Assembly: GCA_021229015.1 (NCBI GenBank)
Contig: CM037783.1
Coordinates: 55,510,169-55,574,168 of the forward strand
From: Solen grandis
Taxonomy: Eukaryota; Mollusca; Bivalvia; Adapedonta; Solenidae
Direction: 5' to 3'
Length of the DNA stretch: 64,000 nucleotides
Under the pieces are notes generated by a model, which did not search any database, was not told where the DNA came from, and saw nothing but the letters and a program-made list of their open reading frames with translations. Position numbers and translations under genes: made by a program. How positions within the stretch are numbered: the first letter of the stretch is position 1; the number at the start of each line of letters is the position of its first letter. Of this stretch, positions 1-10,738 are shown piece by piece.

Positions 1-2879
1 ATTAAATACCCATAATAAATATAATAATTAGTTGTCTTTAAAAATTAAATCAGTGCTTTTTCTTTTGATTCATTAAAAATTAAAGAAAAAAAATATCAGG
101 AAATTTTTTTATAAATTTTTTCATGTATTTAAAAAACAAACATTTAAAATTATATGGAAACCGTCTTTTATGCACAACTGCACAAATTTTTTATCTGCAT
201 GTTTATGTATATAGATAACACACCCTTTGGGCTTTACAAAATCTTTTGGCGAAAAAAAATACATAAAAGAACTGTTATATCTTTTATTAAACCCCCCAAA
301 CGAATGCCCGGGGGATGTTTCCCCCGAATCACCAAAAATATTGCCCAAAATTTTTAAACATGATCCTTTGTGAAGATAAATCGGGTTTGGGGTGTTGCTG
401 CTTTTTGGGTCATGGGGAAAAGGTCAATGTCAATTTTACTTACAAAAAAGACTATGTTTTTGCTTATTCTGCCCCCAAAAAATGAAAATATTTTCAATTT
501 TTGCGGGAAATAGATATTGAATTTAAATTTAAAATTTTTAAATTTTTACTATAAAGCTTCGATGCTTTGGTGAGTCGACGAAACTGAACTGATATTAAAA
601 GTTTGTTCCATTATATCAGGTATAGATCGAAAAATCAAAACAAGTATATAGTTTGTGTAAAAAAAATCTTTGAAAGCTTTTTAAGGGGTTTGAGGGGTAA
701 AGGGTAATGTTACAAAAAAGACTTTTTTTACGTTTATTGTCTGCCCCCAAAAAAGGAATTTTTTTCTTAAATTTAATGCCGGAATAAGCAACGTAATCTG
801 ATTTCCCACCGCACACTTTTTCTGCACCTAACGACACCCTAACACTATAAGCCCTAAACATTTTTTTCATCGGGGGCCATTTTGTTTATTTATAAAATTT
901 TTCCCCCTACTGGCGCATATAAACCAACACGTTGAGAAAAAAAAGACTATTTCAACAGGGGACTTTACACACCTTGTCTATTTTTTTAACCACTGTCTCG
1001 CGCATTTTGAAATTTTTACGGGTTTCAAAATTTGAATCGGCAAAATGTGTTTTCAGTGAGGGACTTATAAAAGTTTACAAGAGAGAGAAGGGGGGGGGGG
1101 ATTTTTGTACGCTTCATTTTGGTTAAGATTTCATTTCACTAAAATGGGGTGAAAATCAAGTCCATTATTACTCCTTAAAAAAGCTTTTTGTGTGTTGTGT
1201 GTGTGTGTTTTTTTTTTTTTTAATTTTTTCCCATTTTAAAATTTTTAATTGGACATCAAAATAATTTTTAGTTTGAAATGATGAAAATGCAACACTTTCT
1301 CTCGCTCCCCCATTCTTATATTTCCCTTTAAATTTATCATTTTAAAATATATTTCTTTTTTTCATCTTATTTATAAAACCCTAATAAAAACAGTGCATCT
1401 GGAATAACTGGGAACATGCAAAACACATTTTATCATAATGCAAAACGAAAAGAGAGAGAGAGAGAGAATTTTAATATATCCTTTAAGATTTAAAAGGAGT
1501 AAAAAACGGCAGAAAAAAATATGAAATTAAACATTTAATAGAGAAAAATCTTTTTGTGAGTTAAGTTGGTGTTTAAAGAAAATTTAAAAATACTTTTTGA
1601 GTGCCTTTCCTATTTTATCTATGCAATTTTTTTAATATCTAAAAACCCCACACACACACACAAAACCACATCCATTCACATTTTATTAACATGAAAACAA
1701 TAAATCATCAAAAATCAAAAAGAAAAAAACCAAAAAATAAAACTCCCCCCCCCCCTTTTTTAATTTGGGGGGGTTTTTGTTTTGTGGGGGCCAAAAAGAA
1801 CGGGTGTGAATTTTTTTAATAAAAAACTTGTTTCCAATTTGAGTAAAATTTTTGTAAAAACTAAACCTAAGAATCTGTTAGATGCTTCGTATATTTTGCA
1901 GATTTCGTATACAGAAAAAAATAAGCCTTATAATTAAAATAGAGAGTGATTACCCAAACACATTAAGAGTTTTGTTTGAATTTTATTTTTCTTTTTTGGA
2001 AATTTAAAGTTTTGATCTTTCAGTATATAAGGCTTTTTGGGATCCTCTCTCTCTCTCTCTTCTCTCTCTCTCCTCCTCTTCGTAAAAATCGGGGTAAGAC
2101 AGGGCACAAAAACTAATAAAAACAAATCATTATCGTGAATGAAAGGTGAACAATACTAATCAATAGTCCCCTATTGACCCAAATTTTCTCATATTTTTAT
2201 TACATTAAAAAGTATTTTGGTCGTGGTGTCTGAATGGGCAAACTTTCCAGCCAGTGTCATTTGGAAGACCCACCAGCGGGGCCCCTTTTCTGTCAAAATT
2301 TAAAAAAAAAAGGGGAAAAAGAAAATCTTTTCCCTTGGGTTTAAAAGGAAAAAAGCAGAAAAAATTTGTTAAGCCTTTCAGCCAGCCACATTTGGAAACT
2401 GTTATTATGTACATTTAAGGGGACCGTCTTTTTAATGCATTTTGAAAAAGAAAATAATAATACGAAAATTTTTAAGCAAAGCGCTTTACCCTTTTATTAA
2501 CGCAGATCAATACTGATGCAAAAACAGAATTTTAAGATTTACGCATTCAAAAAGACATTAAATGGATGTATTTTGTCCGCTTATGTTACAAAATTGGACC
2601 TACCCAAAAACATCGGGGGCCGAAACCCAATTTTAAATTTTGGACAGTCAAAAAATATAAAACAAAATGTGATATTTGAATAGAATAATAAAGTCGTTTA
2701 ATGATAAATATTCACAGTAAAAATATAAATCATAACAAAATACCAAAATAAAATAAACAAGTATTATGAAATATTTCATAGGCAATACTAATCCCCTACT
2801 GGGAAATGGAAAACTAAGACCCCCCCAAAACACACACAAACACAACCGTTTATTTCACATATAACAATTCCAGCTAAAT
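1..2879. other. Low-quality AT-rich sequence, no gene seen
   Basis: Very AT-rich sequence crowded with inflated homopolymers (a run of about ten G near 1,090, C runs near 1,745, many A or T runs of 7-12). Short microsatellites occur at 1,451-1,467 (GA) and 2,044-2,075 (CT). Every open frame here is short and low-complexity. The texture suggests uncorrected sequencing or assembly error rather than biology. Confidence 0.6.
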
Positions 2880-3430
2880 TTCAGTGGGGGTCGACCGAGT
2901 GCAAAAGGCACTGGGAAACCCCCGTCCTACTGCAAGTCATCTGGAAGGGTTCCTACATGAAAACTTAAAACCCGGGCAAAGTGAACAGACGATGACGAAA
3001 AAGGTGATCCTAAGTGATGCCTCTGCAAGCGTTTAGAAAAAAAAAATCCGAAAAATGGGTATTTTTAAGAATTTTTTTAATTCCAAGGTCGTAAAACCCC
3101 CAAAAATCATGGGCCGGAACAAACTCTAACTTGATTTGTAATCATGGTGGTAGACCCAGACCAAAATTGATGAAAATCTGCAAGCGTTTAGAAAAAAAAC
3201 CGGAAAAAGCTATTTTAAAAGAAATTTTCCTTCCAAGGGCCCCAAATTTTCCCTCAAAAATCAGTGGACCGGGAAAGAAACCCAAACTTTACTTAAGTCA
3301 TGGTGGTAGACTCCACACCAAAAATTAATAAAATCTGCAAGCGTTTAGAAAAAAAAGGGGGAAAAAATGTGTTGCTGACGGACTGACGAGGCAAACCTTA
3401 TCCCCCTTTGGCGAAGCCCCTAGGGGACTA
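2880..3430. mobile_element. Pearl/CvA-like tandem-core repeat element (decayed)
   Basis: The phrase CTGCAAGCGTTTAG recurs at 3,023, 3,178 and 3,335, giving a period of about 156 bp. Shared blocks lie between (CATGGTGGTAGAC at two places, GGGCCGGAAC/GGACCGGGAA). The last unit runs into ACGGACTGACG at about 3,378, followed by a C-rich and GGGG-rich end near 3,400-3,424. A core repeat of about 160 bp next to an ACGG/ACTG tetranucleotide run is the described layout of the bivalve pearl/CvA/DTC84 elements, which have been linked to non-autonomous Helitron-like transposons. Family assignment is by resemblance only. Confidence 0.55.
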
Positions 3431-4864
3431 AAAAAACTACTTTTTTTCCTAATGGAAAAGTTTTAAAAAGCCATGTTCTTTTTTTTTAAAAGATTTTTTC
3501 TGTTTAAATTGCTTTTCTGAACTATTATAATTTTCACAAAGCATGATTAACGTTTTAAATGTACCAATCAAAGGTAGAGCAAAGTCATTCAAATTATTGA
3601 CCTCGGGTAATTGACTAGATTTTGTGTTATAGTTACATATCTAAGTTTTACGATGATATTTTTTTTATTTATATATACATATTGGATTACTTCATTCTAT
3701 GCATTTCATTACAATCAATATCTGATGCTAAAAACACATTTTCAAAACATATTTTTCAAAAAAGAAAATATAAACAAATATATGCTTTTTCCGACTTATT
3801 ATACCCGAAAATCCTGCAAGTTTCCCAAAATGTCAATGGATTTTCGGAAAGTTAATGATAAATGAACGAACAAATGAGTACAAGTGTATTTGAAAATATG
3901 AGGAATAAAGTCGTCTGATTATAAAATATTGTTCAGCAAAATATATGCCCATACAACATAGATGAAAAATTATAGTAAACAACACTACTTATTTTTCTAG
4001 AAGCTATTTAAAAAGCAGCTCGTCATATATCAGAACAGAACAGACAGTTTTATTAAGACTTATACAAAGTACATAATCTAACAACACATATTTTTTTGTA
4101 TATTAAAGGTCAACTATAAGGATTAGGCATATTCAGTAATGTTTGTGTACATCAATCAAGAAAAGAATCATTCACATCATTATACACACTGGAGAAAAAA
4201 ATCAGAAAAGAAAACAGGAAAAAAAGAAAGAAAAAAGATGGGAGGTTGAACTAATCATTTATCTTTCAAAATTTAATATGATTTCTTAACTTAAAGCTTC
4301 TTTAATATAGATTGTTTGCTTATTTCTTTTTTGTAACAAATTTGCAACAGTTTGTATAAATTTGTACACAGAAAAAAGTAATTAGTAACAACGTTTTAAA
4401 TATTTAATTCTAAGATCAGCATAAAAAGGGACTTATACAAGTAAAATGAAATTCATCTTCAATATTAGTATTTTTTACAAACTAAACATGTCTTTCCCCT
4501 CATTGTTTCGATTCGGGCATATCAAACGGGTCTAAATTCTTGTGGATGTACGGATAGTCTGTATATACAAGGGCTTCTCGCAAAACACTAAATAGTTAAA
4601 TATCTACAGGTCTGAATTTTGGGGAGTACGATAGCCCTGTATATACGAAGGCTCTCCCGGGAAAACATCTAAATAGTGTTCATATCTACAGAACGCTTCA
4701 TATTTTTATATATTGTCAGAACTGATCTTTTGTCTAAAAGGGATCCAACCAACCCTCCCTTTAAAAGTTCTATCAATCTACATTTGAATTCGCACAAAAA
4801 TACAATAAAGTCAATAGTTGTAAATATATAAAATATATGAAAAACCATAGTCATCTATCATTTT
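3431..4864. other. AT-rich intergenic sequence, nothing recognised
   Basis: No convincing coding frame, RNA gene or repeat. Overlapping small frames near 3,611-3,865 are AT-rich noise. Two similar phrases, TCTACAGGTCTGAATTTT / GTATATACGAAGGCTCTC and a near copy, occur around 4,545-4,680 and may be a short local duplication. Confidence 0.5.
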
Positions 4865-6150
4865 AGCTCACCTTAGCACTTGTGCTCAGGGGAGCTTTGT
4901 GACCGCTTTTTGTCCGTCGTGCGTCTTCGTCGTCTCGTCAACCAATTGCTTGTGAACACTCTAGAGGCCACATTTTGGGCCCCAAACTAAAATGAAACTT
5001 GGGCAGGAAAGTTTGCCTACATGATATCTCAGATTGCATTTGAAATTGGTCCCTGTGGGTCAAAAACAATTCACCAGTCAATCTTATAAAAACCTTGTGA
5101 ACACTCTAAAAGCCACAGTTTTGGGCCAATCTTCATGAAAATTATTCAGAGTGTTTGTCTACATGGTATCTTAAATAAGTTCGAAAATGGGTCACGTGGG
5201 GTCAAAAACTAGGCCACCAGGTCATATCTGAGAAAATCATTGTGAGCACTCTAGAGGCCACAGTTTTGACCCAATCTTCATAAGATTTGGTCAGGATGTT
5301 AGTCTACATGATATCTTGAATGAGTTTGAAAACGTGGGGTCAAAAACTAGGCCACCAGGTCATATCTGAGAAAATCCTTGTGAGCACTCTAGAGCCACAG
5401 TTTTAGCCCAATCATCAATAGATTTGGTCAGGATGTTGTCTACATGTATCCGATGAGTTCGAAATTTGAATCACGTGTAGGTTAAAAATCTAGGTCAACA
5501 GGTCAAACTGAGAAATCATGTGAAAAAAAGGGGTCAAGTGGGAAAAAAAACTGGGTCACCGGGTCAAATTTTAAAAATCCTTGTGAACACCAAGAGCCCA
5601 TTTTTAAAACCAATTTTCATTAGATTTGGTCGGATTTTTTGCTACAGATGTCTTGGGTTGAGTTCAAAAGGGGTCATGGGGGGTAAAACCTACACCAGGT
5701 AAAAGTTTTAAAAAAAAACCTTTTGATATGCTTGAGCCACATGTTTGCCCAATTTTCACGAAACTTTTTCAAGTCGCTTTATGCTATGCCGAATGATTTA
5801 AAATTTGTCTTTGGGTCAAAAACGGTCACTAGTAAAACCCTTTGGAAAAACCTAAGGCCAATTTCAGCCTAACCTAATGTAACTTGGTCAAAGTTTTTTA
5901 CATAAAAACTCGGATGAATTCAAAACGGGGCCCACATGGGGTCAAAAAAACTCACCAGGGCAAATTTTAGAAAAATCTTGTGAACACCTGGGCCCACATT
6001 TTTTTACCATCTTCATTACACATATAAGAATGATACTGCATGAATTCCCAAATTTGAGTGAAAATTTCCCAGTAGATAAAAATCTAGGTCACTTGTCAAA
6101 TTTAAAAAAAAATTTAGATGCCACATTTCTGTATCATGCAACACGAAATC
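4865..6150. repeat. Tandem array of ~140-145 bp units headed by a palindrome
   Basis: The array starts with an imperfect hairpin at 4,865-4,896 (AGCTCACC...GGGGAGCT) and a TCCGTCGTGCGTC stretch. Units then begin with GTGAACACTCTAGAGGCCACA at 4,952, 5,097, 5,242 and 5,380 (lengths 145, 145, 138, 140), followed by a truncated 63-bp unit from 5,520 and increasingly garbled units from 5,583 to about 6,140. Each unit carries GGTCAAAAACTAGG-CACCAGGTCA near its end. This is a repeat type widely dispersed in bivalve genomes, probably related to Helitron-like pearl elements. The left units are clear. The right ones carry many short indels that look like sequence error. Confidence 0.75.
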
Positions 6151-6915
6151 TACTCAGGTGGCGACACGGGGCCATCGGCCCTCTTTTTTAAACTTATATA
6201 CCCAATTTTTTTTACCATTATTAAAAAAAAAATCAAACTTGTTATATTTTTCAAAGGGAATGATTTTTAAAAAATTTCCTTTTACAATGTTTAAATTTTT
6301 CTTAAAAATTATGAATAAAAACGGATATCCCGGTTCCCAAAATAAAAAGCATTGGTTTGGGTTTAACCTTAAAAAATCGTTTAAAAAAATTTCCCTTTTC
6401 CCTTTAGATTTATTTTTTTCCCCCAAAAATTTCAAAAGGAAAAATTTTAAAAATAGAAAAAACAAAAGATAAAAATTTTGGAAAAGCTTTTGGGGGGGCA
6501 AAGGGACTATTTTTTTGGCTTTGCATAGTAAAACGCGTGGCCTTAAGAGTTTAAATGTTCGGTTAAGAGAAAATTTTCCGTCAAAAAAAAAAACCCCCCC
6601 AATTTTTAAAAAAAAATTCACAACTCGATGATTCACCATTATATTCCAATTTCATTGCCAAAATCCTCCCCCCTTGCTTTCAAACCCTAATTTTTTTTTT
6701 TAAAATATTTTTTTTTTGACCCCCCTGAACTCAAGTTTTAAAAAGAAAACCAAAAAGGGTTCAAATTTCTTTGGGTTTTTTTTCCCAAAATTTCCCCTAT
6801 CAATAGCAAACGCAATAACAACAGTACTAATCTTTTTTTTTGAAAAACCGTATCAAAATTATTTTGAATGCAACTAAAGGGTCTTCAACGAAGATAGAAA
6901 ATAAAAAGGGGAATA

Positions 6916-6953
<38 letters not shown>

Positions 6954-8100
6954 AAAAAAGGCAAAAGAAAATTTAAAAGTACCCCGGGAGAATTTTAAAA
7001 AATTGTTTAATAGTTTCCTTTTGGTTTCCATTTTACTTTTTCCCAACCCGAAGTTTTTCTATAAAAAAAAAATAAAAACTTTTCCCAACATTTTAAAAAA
7101 TTTTAAAAACATACATTGTTTATTTTTCCCAAAAAAATTTTGCACAAATAAATAAGTATAAATATTGCATCAACGGTCGATTTACCTTAAGGGAATTTAA
7201 AAAATTTGGGTGCACCCGAAAAAGTTATGTTCTTTTCAAAATGTTATCGAGGCGTTTATTAAGTATAGTGGTGAACATTTTTGACTACAACTAACCCCAA
7301 GGTTTTTACTCTATAAATTTTTGACATCATTTACACCCCCTCTTTTATGTAATAGAATTATAATCCCCTTCCCTCCATTTAAACTGGGTGATACCCGTAC
7401 TAAAAAAATAATTGAAAATATACATAAATTGGCGGTTTACGATAATATATCAAAACTTTTCGATAAAATACTCATTTAATTTCACAATCACTACCAAATG
7501 CTTTACCTCGTTTAAAGGGAATTTTTTCAGCACTTAAAATTTTATTAACACTGTAGGCTGATCAAGTTCTGGACAGGTATCATTGGGTTTTTGAAAATCA
7601 TTATTTTTCACAAAATTCTTGCAAACCCTTTATTTCTCCAAATTAAAAAAAAGAGTTTCCAAAACTTTCAAAAATTTTCGAAAAGCAAACCCAAAATAAT
7701 TTTTTTTGTAGTTTTTTTTTTCTTTTCGGCTATAAATATTTTCCCAAAAATTTTTTTGGTTTACTTTTCTTTTAGGGTTTTATTTCAACATTCGCGTTTA
7801 TGAAAAGCATTTCTCTTTTTTTGTAGAATATTTTTATGATACCTCTTACATTCACCAAAAAAAATTTTATTATCCCCCCAAATTTAATTACAATCAAAAA
7901 ATTCAAAGCATCTATATAAGCCTTTCTAGCGTCCACACAAACTTTGGGCAAACCAGTCTTTTTGTTTCATAAAATTTTCTATTTTTGAAAGTTTTTTTGT
8001 TATTAAAATTCCAATGCGACCATTAACATAACAGTAAATAATACAAATATCTATAAAAGTTGTGAATTGCTCAAATACATTTAATCCAGCTGTTTGAGTT
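6151..8100. other. Low-quality homopolymer-rich stretch, no gene
   Basis: A/T-homopolymer sequence with scattered C and G runs. Mirror-image open frames of 104 and 161 codons at 6,154-6,639 are dominated by Phe, Lys, Asn and Leu, the expected translation of AT noise, and show no domain. I see no gene here. Confidence 0.55.
6918..6951. repeat. 34-bp poly-C run
   Basis: An uninterrupted run of 34 cytosines flanked by GAATATG and AAAAAAAAG. Natural C34 tracts are rare, and in this noisy context a sequencing or assembly artefact is the simplest reading. Confidence 0.95.
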
Positions 8101-10043
8101 CAATACAATATGTATATACAGGGAATGTGAAAACCTAGAACATAGCATGAAATTATTCCTTTTCAGTATTTTGGGAGATGACGTATGCTTAAACCAATAC
8201 TAGTAGCTTGCTTGTGCTAAATGCAGAAGCCTGCATGTTTCAAAAGTAGTGTGCAGACAAACCGGGTGTTGATGGTTTGTCAAGAATTCTATATAGATAT
8301 CGACCAATTTAATCGTTATTTTCTTAGAATGTACATAAATGAATTGGCGATGGGCATGTATGAAACGTAACCAAACTCGCTTAAGCGTGTAGAAAACATC
8401 GAGGTTGTGTAGCATTTTGGTACACCACTAACAATTGCAGAGTTACGGAGCGCAGTTGTAGACCTTCACCTATGTATTTCATATTATGAAAGTTGACACT
8501 TCAGTGTGAACAGGTTTTCAGCAAATTTTAGGTTAATGAAGATACTGCCAGATATGATAATTTGTTTAATTACCGAAGATAGTTTACGATAGTCAGACTT
8601 CTTCAGCAAACGAAAGCGGCGAACATGTCTAATTAAGAGCACCTAAATTACCGACAACATGAAGGTATAATCTTACGATATGAAACCTTTTTTTTGATCA
8701 GCTGATCTTTCCCAGTCTCATTCATTTGTTCTAAGAGTAATTCAAACTAGATTCGGCAATATGCCAACCCCTCCATCAAAGTCGGCGATGCTAACTTTAT
8801 TAAAAGAAGCATGGAAAATTGGTTACACAAGGCTGAGATACGATCGGATGCAAATACTAGGGCAATGTTTTATTACATCTGCATTAAGGCTTAGAAGAAA
8901 TTAATTATTTCATTTCTGCCATGATTCTTAAAGAATGAAAATATGATTAGACATACAACAACATGCATGTAAGCATGAACAGTGTAAAGTCTTGAAGATA
9001 CAACTTTTACATAATTTGCAAGAATAACAATTTAAATACTCCACTAGTATGACAAAAGAAAGATGATAACTTCAAAATTCAATCAAACAATAATTTTGAA
9101 AATATACGCAAGTTCAGTTGATATCAGTTTCCCTGAAAAAAAATGTATAATTAATTACAAGCCAGAAACATTTTTATTAATGTTTTACATATATGCATCA
9201 TACAGTGATTCCTGAACTTACATAAAAACATGTTCGCACTTCGTTCATATCTATGCTCATAAAGTGGCTCATGAAAAGGAAAATGGCTCCAATTTTTTCA
9301 AATCTGACTCATCCATTGGCTCGGACAAAATAGCCAGACGAAGCCCTGCTGCTAATAACTGAAGAGTGCATGTTCCGTGCAATACTTAATTTTGAGAAAT
9401 TCGTATGTTTGAAGTGATCTTTGTCGATTGTTTGACCTTTCTTCCATAGCGCACTTTCTTTACAACAGAGAATAACCGGTGCCAACTCAAGGACACTCCA
9501 GGAGATCGCCAATATGGTTATGCATCGTAATTGAGTTAGCACTCCTGATACAATATAATGGAAATAGACGACATTATAGCACAACAACGTAACTGAACAT
9601 TTCGCTTTATTGTCGTCTCTCCTAATTTTCCGCTTCAATGTTTTTAATTTCATGTAATACTGAACATGTTATCTCCCCTTTCTTTTTCCAAATAATAAGG
9701 ATAGGCAAAATGCAATAGAAAAATGTCTGTGTTGAATTAATGTCAAATTGCACGCCTGAATATGATGAATTTTAAACAAATTCTGAGAGAAAATGTAAAA
9801 AGATCATTCTTTTGAACAAATTTAACAGGATTTTGAGGCATACTGGCCTTTAAACGGCAAAATAATAGCTTTTCTAGCCAGCGGATTGAGTTTTTTTTTA
9901 ATATAAAAGAAACTGTTTTGGAAAAACCAGTTTGAATTTTGTAGAACGCTTTAATCAGGTTAAGTCCTATTACACTACTGAAAGAAATCAAATCTTTTGG
10001 TTTTTCAAAATATATAACAATGGTTATTTTTTAGAATAGGTCC
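8101..10043. other. Gene-free intergenic sequence
   Basis: Base texture becomes normal here. There are small open frames (for example 9,309-9,653 on the minus strand, 114 codons) but no domain, splice-consistent neighbour or codon pattern to support a gene. I see no RNA gene. Confidence 0.45.
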
Positions 10044-10190
10044 TGCGGGGTCTAGTGGTATAGTCACGGGACTTACTGACATTTAGTTTTACTCACCGTT
10101 GTCGGTTCGAGTCCCAATAGGGTCATTCGAATTTTTCATTACGGAAGAGTTTCCAGCTGGCTTGCTGGGGGTGGGTTTTTTTCAAACCTG
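10044..10190 (+). mobile_element. tRNA-headed SINE, family A
   Basis: A tRNA-like head has an A-box-like TCTAGTGGTATAGTC near 10,051 and a good B box GGTTCGAGTCC at 10,104-10,114. A body with TTCCAGCTGGCTTGCTGGGGGTGGGTTT follows. The same head-plus-body order recurs at about 35,052-35,260. The body phrase GAAGCCTTCCAGCTGGCTT is typical of widespread mollusc SINEs (V/CORE-like). The inserted ACTTAGTTTT-type loop means it would not fold as a functional tRNA. Confidence 0.7.
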
Positions 10191-10194
10191 AGGG

Positions 10195-10434
10195 GCTCTG
10201 GGTTTACCGTCCCATCGACAAAAATTCATCATTTGGAGACTATATCGTCTTTAGACAGAAATATTTGCTGCTACACAGCAGTATCACACACATTACATTA
10301 TCCTACAACCGAACCAACCAGTTCCGAAACTACCCTGTATACTGAGCTATATCATACATTTTTTTAAGATTTGGGTATGTCCTGCCGGGATCGACCCACG
10401 ACCTCCCGATCCCGAAGGGGAAAGTCTTCCATCT
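10195..10434 (-). mobile_element. SINE family B, 5'-truncated copy
   Basis: Read on the minus strand, the B box GGGTCGATCCC (near 10,390) is followed by the family body (TGTAATGTG..., GTGATACTGC, AGTCTCCAAATGA) and the 3' end CGATGGGACGGTAAACCC. The A-box half of the tRNA head is missing exactly where the neighbouring full copy (10,436-10,738) begins, so the second element appears to have inserted into or replaced this head. Confidence 0.7.
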
Positions 10435-10435
10435 T

Positions 10436-10738
10436 TTTTTTAGTTTTGGTTTGAACGTCCCATCGACAGTATTTCAGTGATTTAGAGACTATGTCTACTT
10501 GAGACAGATAAAAGTGCTGCCACATTGCAGTTTCACGCCGTAGACAGTGGCATGATATCACACCCAGTCACATTATCCTTACACCGAGCAAACCATCTTT
10601 ACTACCCTTTTATGTGAGCGCCAAGCAAGGGAGCTATACCAGTTACCATTTCTTATGATGGTATGTCGCGGCCGGGATCGAAACCACGTCCTCCTCTCCC
10701 GAGGCGGGCGCTCTAACCACTTGGCCACTGCGGGCGTC
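10436..10738 (-). mobile_element. SINE family B, full-length copy
   Basis: On the minus strand the head reads GCAGTGGCCAAGTGGTTAGA (A box TGGCCAAGTGG) then GGTTTCGATCCC (B box), a Ser/Leu-type tRNA head. The conserved body follows (GGATAATGTGACTGGGTGTG, ATCATGCCAC, AGTCTCTAAATCACTGAAAT), then the 3' end CGATGGGACGTTCAAACC. This is the best-preserved copy in the window and the reference for the other family B members at 27.8, 31.1, 54.7 and 57.1 kb. Confidence 0.8.

Noticed and set aside
6154..6639. 161- and 104-codon open frames on opposite strands
   Set aside because: Both are made of Phe, Lys, Asn and Leu from AT homopolymers in a low-quality zone.
9309..9653. 114-codon minus-strand open frame
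   Set aside because: No domain, no splice partner and no codon signature. The mixed hydrophobic/basic translation looks random.
10044..10120. Functional tRNA gene
   Set aside because: A long T-rich insertion between the boxes, no acceptor stem, and continuation into a SINE body shared with another locus.
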